This document shows positions 15,737 through 24,924 of a stretch of DNA of 64,000 nt, piece after piece. Within the stretch, counting starts at the first letter, position 1. Every line of letters starts with the position of its first letter. Position numbers and translations under genes: made by a program. This DNA is from VAZQ01 sp963785745 (GTDB lineage Bacteria; Pseudomonadota; Alphaproteobacteria; Rhizobiales; Xanthobacteraceae). The stretch spans positions 186,001-250,000 of the forward strand of contig CAWAWR010000016.1 in NCBI GenBank assembly GCA_963785745.1, in the 5' to 3' direction. A model generated the notes under the pieces. It did not search any database. It worked only from the letters and a program-made list of their open reading frames with translations, and was not told the DNA's origin.

Positions 15737-17401
15737 ATGGGTTGCCGCGCCGCGCTCTTCTCCGTCATTCGCGCCGTTTCACGGCCTTATCTGATCATTC
15801 CCGCCGCTTTCGTCGCGGCGCTGGTGCTGTTGTCGCCGCCGGCGATCGACGATGCGTCCGCTCAAGGATTCAGGATGCAAAGCTCCCGTGGGGGCTTTTC
15901 CGGTGGTGGCCCCGGCCGCTTCTCGATGATGCCGGGCGGGATGAGCAACGGGATGATGAAGAAGTCCGGTCGCCCGGGCGGAAGTGCGTCAAACCTCCCG
16001 TACCCGAAGGGTGGGATGGGCATGGGTGGGATGGGTGGCCGCCATCCGTCCGGTGAAACGACCGACAATCGGCATCCGAAAGGCGATCACCGCCATCCGC
16101 GCTGGCCGCGCCGTCCGATCTACGTGCCGCCGACAGTGGTCGCCGTGCCGGGTGGACCGCCGCCTGGTCCGCCGTCCAACGTCAGTGGCGGCGGCCGGCC
16201 GCCGTCGACGCCGCCTGCGCAATCCAACCAGCCGCCCGCCAACTGGGGCCGCTACGTGCCGAACGAGGTGGTGGTCGAGGTCGCGGCCAATGTCTCGCCG
16301 CAGACCATCGACGCGCTGATGCGGCGGCATCGCCTCACGCAGCTCGAATCGATCAATCTGCAAGTCAGCGGCACGTCGATCCGCCGCTTGCGGATCAACA
16401 ACCGCCGCCCGGTTCCGGCCGTGGTGCGCGCACTGGCGGCCGAGGGCTTTGTGGCTCAGCCGAACCTCATTGCAACGCTGTACGAAAGCGCCGGAGCGCC
16501 GGCGTCGACGATGCCGGATCTGGACCAATATGCGCTGGCGCGCATGCGGATGCCGGAGGCGCTCACGCTGGCCACCGGCCATCGCGTGCTGATCGCCGTC
16601 ATCAACTCGGGCGTGGACAGCCAGCATCCGGAGCTGGCGGGATTGATCCTCGATACATTCGACGCCATCGGCTCCGGCGACCGGATCCACGCACATGGAA
16701 CGTCCATCGTTGGCGCCATCGCCGCGCGCGCCCGGTTGCGCGGAACCGCGCCCGGCGCCCACATCCTCGTCGCGCGCGCGTTCGGGACCAGTCGCAACAG
16801 CATGGATGGGACGACCACCGACATCATCAAGGCGATCGAGTGGGCGATGCAGCGCAACGCGCGCATCATCAATATGAGCTTTGCCGGTTCACGCGATCCG
16901 GCCATCGAGCGCCGCCTCGCGACGGCCCGCGCACGCGGCATCATCCTGGTCGCCGCCGCCGGCAATGCCGGACCGAATTCCGTGCCGCTCTATCCGGCCG
17001 CCAATCCCATCGTCATCGCGGTCACCGCGACGGACGATCAAGACCGCATCTTCCGCTCGGCCAATCGCGGCAATCACATCGCCATCGCCGCGCCCGGCGT
17101 GGACCTCTGGCTGCCGACGGTCGACCGCAACTACCGGATGACCTCGGGTACCTCGTTTTCGGCCGCGGAAATCACCGGTGTGATCGCCCTGATGCTCGAG
17201 CGCAACCCGAACTTGACCCCTGACCAGGTCCGCCGGGCCCTGATCAGCACGGCGCGGGACCTCGGTGCTCCCGGGGTCGACCCCCTGTTCGGGGCCGGGC
17301 TGGTCGACGCCTATCAGGCGATCCTGTCGATCATGCCGGCCGCCCCGGCGGTCGCGTCGCCCGCCACGGTTCCGGCCCCAACTGAAACGGCGAGCCAATA
17401 A
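15737..17401 (+). CDS. Exported S8 (subtilisin-like) peptidase homologue with Asp-to-Asn in the active site
   Basis: 554 residues. An N-terminal hydrophobic signal or anchor (18-43) is followed by a Gly/Met/Pro/His-rich disordered region (50-170), a prodomain-like segment (170-250) and an S8 domain (270-535). The catalytic His is His320 ('HAHGTSIVGAIAA'), the oxyanion Asn is Asn410 ('VAAAGNAGPNS') and the Ser is Ser473 ('TSGTSFSAAEITG'). The position of the catalytic Asp reads 'AVINSGVDSQHPEL', with Asn290 encoded by AAC at 16604-16606. Active subtilases have Asp there. It follows the sigma and anti-sigma genes by 80 nt, so it may act in that signalling chain, as a protease of low activity or as a binding protein. 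Confidence 0.88.
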   Translation: MGCRAALFSVIRAVSRPYLIIPAAFVAALVLLSPPAIDDASAQGFRMQSSRGGFSGGGPGRFSMMPGGMSNGMMKKSGRPGGSASNLPYPKGGMGMGGMGGRHPSGETTDNRHPKGDHRHPRWPRRPIYVPPTVVAVPGGPPPGPPSNVSGGGRPPSTPPAQSNQPPANWGRYVPNEVVVEVAANVSPQTIDALMRRHRLTQLESINLQVSGTSIRRLRINNRRPVPAVVRALAAEGFVAQPNLIATLYESAGAPASTMPDLDQYALARMRMPEALTLATGHRVLIAVINSGVDSQHPELAGLILDTFDAIGSGDRIHAHGTSIVGAIAARARLRGTAPGAHILVARAFGTSRNSMDGTTTDIIKAIEWAMQRNARIINMSFAGSRDPAIERRLATARARGIILVAAAGNAGPNSVPLYPAANPIVIAVTATDDQDRIFRSANRGNHIAIAAPGVDLWLPTVDRNYRMTSGTSFSAAEITGVIALMLERNPNLTPDQVRRALISTARDLGAPGVDPLFGAGLVDAYQAILSIMPAAPAVASPATVPAPTETASQ

Positions 17402-17421
17402 CCAATAAAATCAATTGGTTA
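17399..17421 (+). terminator. A/T-rich hairpin overlapping the subtilase stop codon
   Basis: TAACCAAT and ATTGGTTA pair perfectly around a seven-base loop; the left arm contains the TAA stop. It may stabilise the 3' end or slow polymerase. It has no T tract, so it is not a classical terminator. Confidence 0.35.
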
Positions 17422-17577
17422 TCCGGAAAATCGCAGCTCGGCGAAAATTCTTAATTTTTCTTTGAACCTTTCGCCCGGGTGCCACGACAAACGGATGCTA
17501 GGCCATGCCCGGCCTTCCAAGTTGTACAGCCCCCGATCGGCGCTCCCGCCCCCCGATCCCCTGCGCCGATCAAATGA

Positions 17578-17612
17578 CCCGCCTGGACCACCCCTCCAGG
17601 CGGGTTTTTCTT
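17578..17612 (+). terminator. Rho-independent terminator
   Basis: A perfect 10-bp stem CCCGCCTGGA / TCCAGGCGGG with loop CCACCCC is followed by TTTTTCTTTG. It lies 177 nt after the subtilase stop and 200 nt before the next gene. The 17422-17577 stretch before it has no convincing open frame and could be a 3' UTR or a small RNA. Confidence 0.88.
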
Positions 17613-17811
17613 TGTGCGCCGCAATCCGCGCGTTGCCGCCAAGGCCCCGCCCATTGCCGCGCGTGTGGGGTAGGCGAATCACAACGGCCTGTGGAATAAG
17701 GTGAAATGTAAGTAGTTCACAGGCTTCGTTGCGCGATGCGTCCGTCGATGTTGATTGAACCCCTTCGTCGTGACCCAGCGCCGCGAACCCGCGGCCCGCG
17801 CCCGCGCAGCT

Positions 17812-18066
17812 ATGACCCAACGCCCCGCCTTTCGCGAACTTGGCAAAATTGCAGAGAAGTGGCGCGACCATGCGGGCCGGCGCCGCGACTATTTTTCCGA
17901 GCTTTACCGTAGCGGGCGCTGGCGCCTGTATTACGAACTCGACGATTGCCTGGCGCTGATCCGCGAGGCTGAAGGCATTTACGACCGGTGGCTCAAAATC
18001 GTAGAAGAGAACCGGCGGGCTCTCATCGAGCTTGATGCGTTGCAGATCGATCGCGACGCCGCCTGA
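17812..18066 (+). CDS. TIGR03809-family small protein
   Basis: 84 residues from ATG 17812. The pattern 'LGKIAEKWRDHAGRRRDYFS' and 'ELYRSGRWRLYYELDDCLAL' followed by an acidic helical end matches the Rhizobiales-restricted TIGR03809 family, whose function is unknown. It is predicted soluble and helical. A longer frame reaches 17755 but begins at ATT. It ends 16 nt before the Old Yellow Enzyme gene, so the two may be co-transcribed. Confidence 0.7.
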   Translation: MTQRPAFRELGKIAEKWRDHAGRRRDYFSELYRSGRWRLYYELDDCLALIREAEGIYDRWLKIVEENRRALIELDALQIDRDAA

Positions 18067-18082
18067 ATTCTACCGGGACTTC

Positions 18083-19187
18083 ATGACAAGCGTATTGTTC
18101 TCGCCCATTCGGCTCGCCGGCCTCGAACTCGCGAACCGCGTCGTCGTCTCCCCGATGTGCCAGTACAGCGCCAATGACGGCGTGGCGTCCGACTGGCACA
18201 TCACGCATCTCGGCATCGCTCTCCAATTCCGGCGCCGGGCTCGTGGTCGCCGAAATGTGCGACGTGGAGCGGCGCGGCCGCATCAGCCACGGTTGTCTCG
18301 GTCTCTATTCCGACGCCTGCGAAGCGGCGCTGACGCGCGTCGTCGACCATTGCCACCGCATCGGCACCGCGAAGATCGGCGTTCAGCTCGCGCATGCCGG
18401 ACGCAAGGGCTCCGCGCGCATGCCGTGGGAGGCGAGGGGGCAGGGCGGCACCGCGCCGCCCGATCCGTGGCAGACCATCGCGCCGTCCGCGATCCCGTTC
18501 GGCGACGATTGGGCGCCGCCGCGCGCGATGACGCAGGACGACATCGATCGCGTGCGCGAAGCTTTTGCGCTCGCCGCTCGGCGCGCGGTGCGTTGCGGGT
18601 TCGACGCCATCGAGCTGCACATGGCGCACGGCTATCTGCTGCACAGTTTCGTCTCGCCGTTGTCGAACCGCCGCAACGACGAATACGGCGGCGCGCTCGA
18701 GGGGCGCATGCGCTTTCCGCTCGAGGTCGCGCGGGTGGTGCGGGCGGAGGTGCCCAAGGGGACGCCGCTCGGTGCGCGCATCACCGGCACCGACTGGGTC
18801 GACGGCGGGCTCACCGCGGACGACGCGGTGGTGTTCGCGCGCGAACTCAAGGCCGCGGGTCTCGACTATGTGGACGTGTCCTCGGGTGCGATCACCGCCG
18901 AGGCGCAACGCGCCCCGACGCCCGGCTTCAACGTGCCGTTCGCCGAACGGGTGAAGCGCGAGGTCGCGATCGCGACGCGCACCGTCGGGCTGATCGCGAC
19001 GCCGAAGCAGGCCGAGGCGGTCGTCGCGGAAGGCAAGGCCGACATGGTCGCGCTCGGACGCGCCTTCCTCGACGATCCGCATTGGGCCTGGCATGCGGCG
19101 ACGGCGCTGGGCGCCACGGTCGCGCGGCCGAAGCAATACCTGCGCGCCGATCCGAAGACCTGGCCGGGCGCCGGCTATCGGGACTAG
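18083..19187 (+). CDS. NADH:flavin oxidoreductase / Old Yellow Enzyme (YqjM type), one-base frameshift near 18215
   Basis: The first frame gives 'LFSPIRLAGLELANRVVVSP' and 'MCQYSANDGVASDWHITHLG'. After an extra base in GGCATCGCTCTCC (18211-18223) the second frame continues 'LSNSGAGLVVAEMCDVERRG' and goes to the end. Later marks are 'VQLAHAGRKGS', 'HMAHGYLLHSFVSPLSNRR' with catalytic His and Asn-type residues, and 'KADMVALGRAFLDDP'. Together this is a normal 365-residue FMN ene-reductase that reduces activated C=C bonds with NAD(P)H. Every conserved block is present, so the break looks like a sequence error or a very recent mutation. The TAG stop is part of palindrome element C. Confidence 0.82.
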
Positions 19188-19259
19188 GGGTCCGATTCTA
19201 ACATTCGCATCCCGTTTCCGCGGGCGACTTTGCGAATGTTAGAATCAAAGGACCACTAG
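19184..19259. repeat. CTAG-ended palindrome, element C
   Basis: The left arm CTAGGGGTCCGATTCTAACA (then TTCGCA) pairs with TGCGAATGTTAGAATCAAAG followed by GACCACTAG at 19231-19259. The first CTAG supplies the TAG stop of the upstream Old Yellow Enzyme gene. The loop is about 20 nt. Confidence 0.88.
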
Positions 19260-19272
19260 CGAATATAGCTTG

Positions 19273-19351
19273 CTAGTGGAGTTTGGATTTGACATTCGCA
19301 TTGCAAATCCCGCTGCGAGGTAGGTCGCGAATGTCAAATCCACTCCACTAG
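19273..19351. repeat. CTAG-ended palindrome, element D
   Basis: The left arm CTAGTGGAGTTTGGATTTGA (then CATTCGCA) pairs with GCGAATGTCAAATCCACTCC followed by ACTAG ending at 19351. The final G is directly followed by the ATG of the EamA gene, leaving no separate ribosome site between them. Confidence 0.88.
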
Positions 19352-20197
19352 ATGAACTCATTCGTATTTGCTGCGGTGCTGTTTGCCGCGCTGTGCCACG
19401 CCGGCTGGAACGCCGCGGTCAAGCGCGGGCTCGACCCGCTCGCCACCACGATCCTGATGGCGATCGGCGCGGCGCTGATCGGGCTCGCGATGCTGCCGTT
19501 CACCGGATTGCCGGAGAACGCTGCCTGGCCGTTCGTCATCGCGTCGGTGCTGATCCACATCGTCTATTTCGCGGCGCTGATCGAGAGCTATGCCGCCGGC
19601 GACATGGGTCTGGTCTATCCGCTGGCGCGCGGCTCGGCGCCGCTGATGACCGCGACGGTGGCGGCTTTCTTGCTCAACGAGCGCCTTGGGCTGTTGGGCT
19701 GGCTCGGGATCGCGGTACTGGCCGCGGGCGTTCTGTTGCTCTCGCTGCGCGGCAGCCGTGAGCTTGCCAAGCTCGACCGCCGCGCCATCGGTTTTGCGTT
19801 GCTGACCGCAGTCACGATCTGCGCCTACACGATCGTCGACGGCAAAGGCGCACGCATCGCCGGTAGCGCGCATGCCTATACCGCCGCCATGTTTGCCGGC
19901 ATCGGACTGTCGATGGCGGTCTATGCGCTGGCGCGGCGGGGCGCCGAAGTCTTTTCCCTGATGGCGCAGCACTGGAGATTGGGTATCGGCGGCGGCGTCA
20001 TGCAGGTCACCTCCTACGGCATCGCGATCTGGGCGATGACGGTCGCGCCGATCGCGCTGGTGGGCGCGCTGCGCGAGACTAGCGTGCTGTTCGGCACCAT
20101 CCTGGCGGTCGTGTTCCTGAAGGAGCCGCTGCTGATGCCGCGCGTCGCCGCGGCCTTGATGATCGTGTGCGGTCTGGTGATGATCCGGATGAGCTAA
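19352..20197 (+). CDS. EamA/DMT-family membrane transporter
   Basis: 281 residues with ten predicted transmembrane helices in two EamA repeats. Seen are 'ALCHAGWNAAVKRG' at the first helix, 'YAAGDMGLVYPLARGSAPLM' and, in the second half, 'VAPIALVGALRETSVLFGTI' with 'FLKEPLLMPRVAAALMIV'. Such proteins export metabolites or amino acids; the substrate is unknown. The ATG abuts palindrome D, so initiation would have to use the palindrome's right arm or an internal start. The next gene is convergent. Confidence 0.9.
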   Translation: MNSFVFAAVLFAALCHAGWNAAVKRGLDPLATTILMAIGAALIGLAMLPFTGLPENAAWPFVIASVLIHIVYFAALIESYAAGDMGLVYPLARGSAPLMTATVAAFLLNERLGLLGWLGIAVLAAGVLLLSLRGSRELAKLDRRAIGFALLTAVTICAYTIVDGKGARIAGSAHAYTAAMFAGIGLSMAVYALARRGAEVFSLMAQHWRLGIGGGVMQVTSYGIAIWAMTVAPIALVGALRETSVLFGTILAVVFLKEPLLMPRVAAALMIVCGLVMIRMS

Positions 20198-20201
20198 TTT
20201 C

Positions 20202-20831
20202 TTAGCGGGAAAATTCGTCCAGTAGGCCGAGGCCCCGCAACCGCGGCAGATCCTCCGGCCGATCCACGTCCCACAGTGTCACGGGTTCCTGCCAGCTAAG
20301 CTTGTGGTAGCGCATCCGCCGGCGCGTCTCCGCCATCACCTCGTCCGTACTCCAGGCCATTCCGGCGAACAGCGCGGCGAGCGGCTGGCGCATGCCTATC
20401 AGGACATAGCCGCCGTCCTCGGCGGGGCAGACCACCGCGTCGGCGCCGCCGCGCAGGACATCGGCCGCCATACGCAAGTGCGCGGGCATCATGACGGGAC
20501 AGTCGGTGCCGATGACGAGGGTCGGGCCGCCCGATGCCTTCAGCGCGGCGAGCATGCGGGCGCCGAGGTCGCCATGCGGCTGGCGCGCGAGCGCAACGTC
20601 GCGGCGGCCGCGCAGCGCCTGGAAGGCCGCGTGGGTTTCGTCCGGTGTCGCCCACACCGTGACAGGTCCGGCGCCGGACGCGCAGGCGGCTTCGACCGTA
20701 CGTTCCATGAGCCGTGCCTGCAGCCGCGCGGCGCGGGCGGCGCCCAACGCCGGAATCAGCCGCGTCTTGGCGAGGCCGGAGACCGGCGCCTTCGCCAGCA
20801 CAGCAATCGAGATCGGCTCAGCCCCCGCCAT
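20202..20831 (-). CDS. TIGR04282-family arsenosugar-biosynthesis glycosyltransferase (DUF2064)
   Basis: 209 residues. 'ISIAVLAKAPVSGLAKTRL' at the N-terminus and 'VIGTDCPVMMPAHLRMAADV' with 'CPAEDGGYVLIGMR' are the nucleotide-sugar-binding marks of the DUF2064 group. In other genomes this family sits beside TIGR04283 and ArsS genes, and it is named after that linkage rather than after assayed activity. ATG 20831 overlaps the end of the upstream gene by 14 nt, so translation is coupled. It is the last gene of the three-gene operon. Confidence 0.88.
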   Translation of the reverse strand: MAGAEPISIAVLAKAPVSGLAKTRLIPALGAARAARLQARLMERTVEAACASGAGPVTVWATPDETHAAFQALRGRRDVALARQPHGDLGARMLAALKASGGPTLVIGTDCPVMMPAHLRMAADVLRGGADAVVCPAEDGGYVLIGMRQPLAALFAGMAWSTDEVMAETRRRMRYHKLSWQEPVTLWDVDRPEDLPRLRGLGLLDEFSR

Positions 20832-21507
20832 AGCCGTAGCGCCTTGCAAGCGTCGCCGGATCGGCACCGAAGAAATAGGCGAGTCGCAGCCGCCACATCA
20901 GCAGAATCGTGCGGAAGACCCCATGCGTCTCCCAGCGGCGGCCCGATGTGATCGCGCGTTCGCGCAGGCAGAGCGGCCGGCCGGCGCGTTTCAGTCTTTT
21001 CGAAAGCGTGATGTCTTCCATCAGCGGGATTGCCGGAAAGCCGCCGGCTTCGCGGAATGCATCGCGCTTGACGAAGATCGCCTGGTCGCCGGTCGCGATC
21101 CCGGTGATACGCGAGCGCAGGTTCATCATGAAGGCGATCAGCGGAAGCATCGGGTGCCGCCCCGCGATCGTGACGTCGAAACGGCCCCAGTGACGCGTCG
21201 AGCGGGCGAGCCCGTCGAGCACCAGCCGCTCGGCTTCGCCCGGCAGCCGGGTATCGGCGTGCAGGAACAGCAGCACGTCGCCGGATGCTTTCGCGGCGCC
21301 GGCATTCATCTGCAATGCCCGCCCGGGCGGCGACGACAGCACATGGTCGGCCCGCAATCGCGCGCGTTGCACGGTCGCGTCCTGGCTGCCGCCGTCGACG
21401 ACGACGACCTCGACGCCAAGCGCGCGCAGCTCGGCCAGCGCATCGAGCGCGCCGGCGATCGCTTCGCCTTCGTCGAGCACCGGCATGACGATGGAGAGGC
21501 GGGCCAT
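20818..21507 (-). CDS. TIGR04283-family arsenosugar-biosynthesis glycosyltransferase (GT2 fold)
   Basis: 229 residues. 'LSIVMPVLDEGEAIAGALDA' starts a GT-A fold; 'VVVVDGGSQDATVQRA' carries the nucleotide-binding Asp and 'LLFLHADTRLPG' the metal-binding DxD-like motif. 'ATGDQAIFVKRDAFREAGGF' and 'LMEDITLSKRLKR' are family-specific. It is predicted to transfer a sugar in arsenosugar-type pathways; the acceptor is unproven. It lies 35 nt after the ArsS stop and overlaps the following gene. Confidence 0.9.
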   Translation of the reverse strand: MARLSIVMPVLDEGEAIAGALDALAELRALGVEVVVVDGGSQDATVQRARLRADHVLSSPPGRALQMNAGAAKASGDVLLFLHADTRLPGEAERLVLDGLARSTRHWGRFDVTIAGRHPMLPLIAFMMNLRSRITGIATGDQAIFVKRDAFREAGGFPAIPLMEDITLSKRLKRAGRPLCLRERAITSGRRWETHGVFRTILLMWRLRLAYFFGADPATLARRYGYGGG

Positions 21508-21542
21508 GACCCTGAAACACTACCGCTTGAAAACGGGTGACG

Positions 21543-22514
<972 letters not shown>

Positions 22515-22586
22515 GCGCGGCAGTCTAGTGAAGTCTGCCGATGTCGTCCCGGCTTCGAGGAAGCGGACAACCAGATGTGAACGCGG

Positions 22587-23366
22587 CTATCTCGCGATCG
22601 CGGGCGCGGCGATGGCGGTTCCGTCGTCGAGGCCGATCCGGCCGAAGCCAGGCAGCTTCACGGCCGGGTGCCGCAGGTCGAGGCCGGCGACCAGCCCGAG
22701 CAGGTTCATCTCGATGCCCTCGATCCATCCGACCTTGATGCCGAAGACGCCGAACATCGAAAGTTCCACGCCGGTGCGGCTATCCGTGAGACCGGCATAG
22801 AATCCGTCGCGGAAATCCTTGCCGACCGCGTTCGGCGGTAGTGTGGTCGCGAGTTCCGGCACGGCGCGCAATGTCGCCGCGATGAAGGTGTTGCTGTTCG
22901 GGCCCGGCCACATCCGGTAGTCGCCGTTGTTGCGATAACGGTAGTCCTCGATGGCGGTTCGCACCTTCGGGATCAGCGCCTGCGCTGCCGCGCCCCTGAC
23001 GTCGACGAGGACGCGCGGGACGTCGCCGTACCAGCGCCCGTCCGGCGCCCAGCCGTTCATGCGCACCGGATTGCCCCAGCCCACCACGTCGTAGCGGCTC
23101 CAGCTGGTCGCGCCGGCGGGCTTGTACACGATCCAGCTATGGACGGAGAAAATGCCCTTCCAGCGGCCGGTGCGGCCGGAGAAGATGAGCAGCCGCGCCT
23201 CGCGATCCGCGCTGGCATCCGGCAGCATCCCGACGCTTCCCCAGTTGGCGGTCCGGAAATTTTCCGGATGGTCTTGCAGGGAGTGGATGACGGCGTGGGC
23301 GGCGAGCGGCAGCAGGAAGAGCAAGGTCAGGCCGATCAGAAAGCGGCGAAGCGTCATGATGCGCAT
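22587..23366 (-). CDS. DUF3750 domain-containing exported protein
   Basis: 259 residues. A hydrophobic N-terminal segment (residues 5-26, ending His-Ala) is followed by a single domain with 'FSVHSWIVYKPAGATSWSRY', 'GRWYGDVPRVLVDVRGAAAQ', 'WPGPNSNTFIAATLRAVPEL' and 'LPPNAVGKDF', which is the DUF3750 pattern. It is predicted to be periplasmic or membrane-anchored; the function is unknown, although the conserved His, Asn and Cys-free pocket recalls small papain-like folds. ATG 23366 has AGGG close upstream, and ATG 23357 is an alternative. Confidence 0.8.
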   Translation of the reverse strand: MRIMTLRRFLIGLTLLFLLPLAAHAVIHSLQDHPENFRTANWGSVGMLPDASADREARLLIFSGRTGRWKGIFSVHSWIVYKPAGATSWSRYDVVGWGNPVRMNGWAPDGRWYGDVPRVLVDVRGAAAQALIPKVRTAIEDYRYRNNGDYRMWPGPNSNTFIAATLRAVPELATTLPPNAVGKDFRDGFYAGLTDSRTGVELSMFGVFGIKVGWIEGIEMNLLGLVAGLDLRHPAVKLPGFGRIGLDDGTAIAAPAIAR

Positions 23367-23458
23367 GGACCCTGATGAAGCGTGGCGTTCGGACGGAAAT
23401 ATGGCGTCGGCACCGGCGCACGCGCAAATGACAATGTCGTAATGTCGCCGCCCGGAAA

Positions 23459-24814
23459 CTACCGAATCCGGTTGCCGCTCACGGTCAGGTTGGCGTAGCG
23501 CTCGGCGCCGCCGCGCGTCAGGTCGCCGCTCACGATCCGCTTGCGGTCCATGCCGACGATGGCGCCGCGCTTCACGTCCGCGATCATGTTGTTGGCGATC
23601 AGCGCGGCGCCGGCGCCGGTCGAGACCGAGACGCCGATGCCGATGTCGGCCGTCCGCACTACATTGCCGGTGGCGACGACGTCGCGCAGGTGTTGGCCCC
23701 AGCCGAGGATCATGCCGGCGGTGGGCGCGTTCTCGATCACATTGCCGGTGACCGCGGTGTCGGCTTCGACCGCGATCCCGATGCCGGCGCCGTCGCCCGG
23801 ATCGGTGCCGGCCGGCCGCTTCGGCAACAGGTTGCGGATGATGTTGCCGTGCACGGTCGCGAGCCGTCCACCCTGGTTGAAATTGGTGATCGCGACGCCG
23901 ATCGCAGCGCCGTCGATGGTGTTGTTCGCAACCAGCGCGCCCTCGAAGCCGAACTCCGCATAGAGCGCGACCTCGCGCACGTCGGTGATGCTGTTGCCTT
24001 CGATCTGGAAGTTCGAGGCGGCATTGCCGCGCACCGCCGAGAACGCGCAGTTGCGGATGCGGTTGCCGCGTACGATCACGTTGGCGGCGCGGAATACGTT
24101 GATGGCGTTGCCGTACTGGCCGGAGCCGCCGGAGCGGTTATCGATCGCCTCGATGCGATTGTCGACAACCATGGTGCCGTCGTCGCCCGGTTTACCGCGC
24201 CAGACCTGGATGCCGTTGTTGCCGGCGCCGGAAATCGTGTTGCGAGCGATCAGCAGCGCGCGGGCATCGAAGGAATGGAGCGCGACGTCGGCGCTATCAG
24301 TAAGAAGCGTGTCGACGATCTCGCCGTCGACCGCGGTGCAGGCGATGGCGGTGCCGCCGGCGCCGAGGATTTCGCAATCGGCGATCTTGAGGCGGCGGAC
24401 GTTCTCGATGTGCACGAAGCCGCGCCGCTCGGGCAGGCGGCGGCGCTGGCCGTCGAACACGAGGCCCGACAGCGTGACGTTCTCCGCGCCGGTCGCACTG
24501 ATGAGCGACGCGCTTTCACTCAGGATGAGCTTGCTCGCGCCGCGCACGCCGACGATCTGCGCATTGGCGGGAAGCTTGAGGTTGCCGACGCGATAGCTGC
24601 CGGGCGCGATCGCGAGCGGCGCGCGGTTGCGGGCGGTTTCGTCGATAGCGCGCTGGAACGCCTTGCTCTGGTCGTCGGTGCCGCCGGGGCGCAGTCCGAA
24701 TTGCGCGCCGTCAACGCCGCGCGCGCCGATCGGCGAGGGCGCCGCGACCGCCGGCGAGACGGTTGCGGCGGCGGCGGTTCCCAGAATGAGAAATCGGCGA
24801 CGATCCATGGTCAT
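23459..24814 (-). CDS. TIGR03808-family Tat-exported beta-helix repeat protein
   Basis: 451 residues. The N-terminal Tat signal is 'MDRRRFLILGTAAAATVSPA' with the twin Arg at the expected place. The rest is a right-handed parallel beta-helix with many 'NxIxxxxxxGI' turns, for example 'NTISGAGNNGIQVWRG', 'NRIRNCAFSAVRGNAASNFQ' and 'NMIADVKRGAIVGMDRKRIV'. This matches the Rhizobiales TIGR03808 group. The fold is shared with pectate lyases and carbohydrate-binding proteins, but no catalytic role is shown. Start is ATG 24814 or 24808. Confidence 0.9.
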   Translation of the reverse strand: MTMDRRRFLILGTAAAATVSPAVAAPSPIGARGVDGAQFGLRPGGTDDQSKAFQRAIDETARNRAPLAIAPGSYRVGNLKLPANAQIVGVRGASKLILSESASLISATGAENVTLSGLVFDGQRRRLPERRGFVHIENVRRLKIADCEILGAGGTAIACTAVDGEIVDTLLTDSADVALHSFDARALLIARNTISGAGNNGIQVWRGKPGDDGTMVVDNRIEAIDNRSGGSGQYGNAINVFRAANVIVRGNRIRNCAFSAVRGNAASNFQIEGNSITDVREVALYAEFGFEGALVANNTIDGAAIGVAITNFNQGGRLATVHGNIIRNLLPKRPAGTDPGDGAGIGIAVEADTAVTGNVIENAPTAGMILGWGQHLRDVVATGNVVRTADIGIGVSVSTGAGAALIANNMIADVKRGAIVGMDRKRIVSGDLTRGGAERYANLTVSGNRIR

Positions 24815-24924
24815 GGCACCGGGCCTCCGATGGAACTGCGCGCCCATCGCGGCACATCGCGATCACATGCCATGGGCGCAAGCGCGGCGGCGCGAAATCC
24901 TCGGCCTTGGCTAACGTAAACGGG

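Noticed and set aside
17422..17577. 4.5S, 6S or tmRNA before the terminator
   Set aside because: No conserved core of any of these RNAs could be matched by eye.
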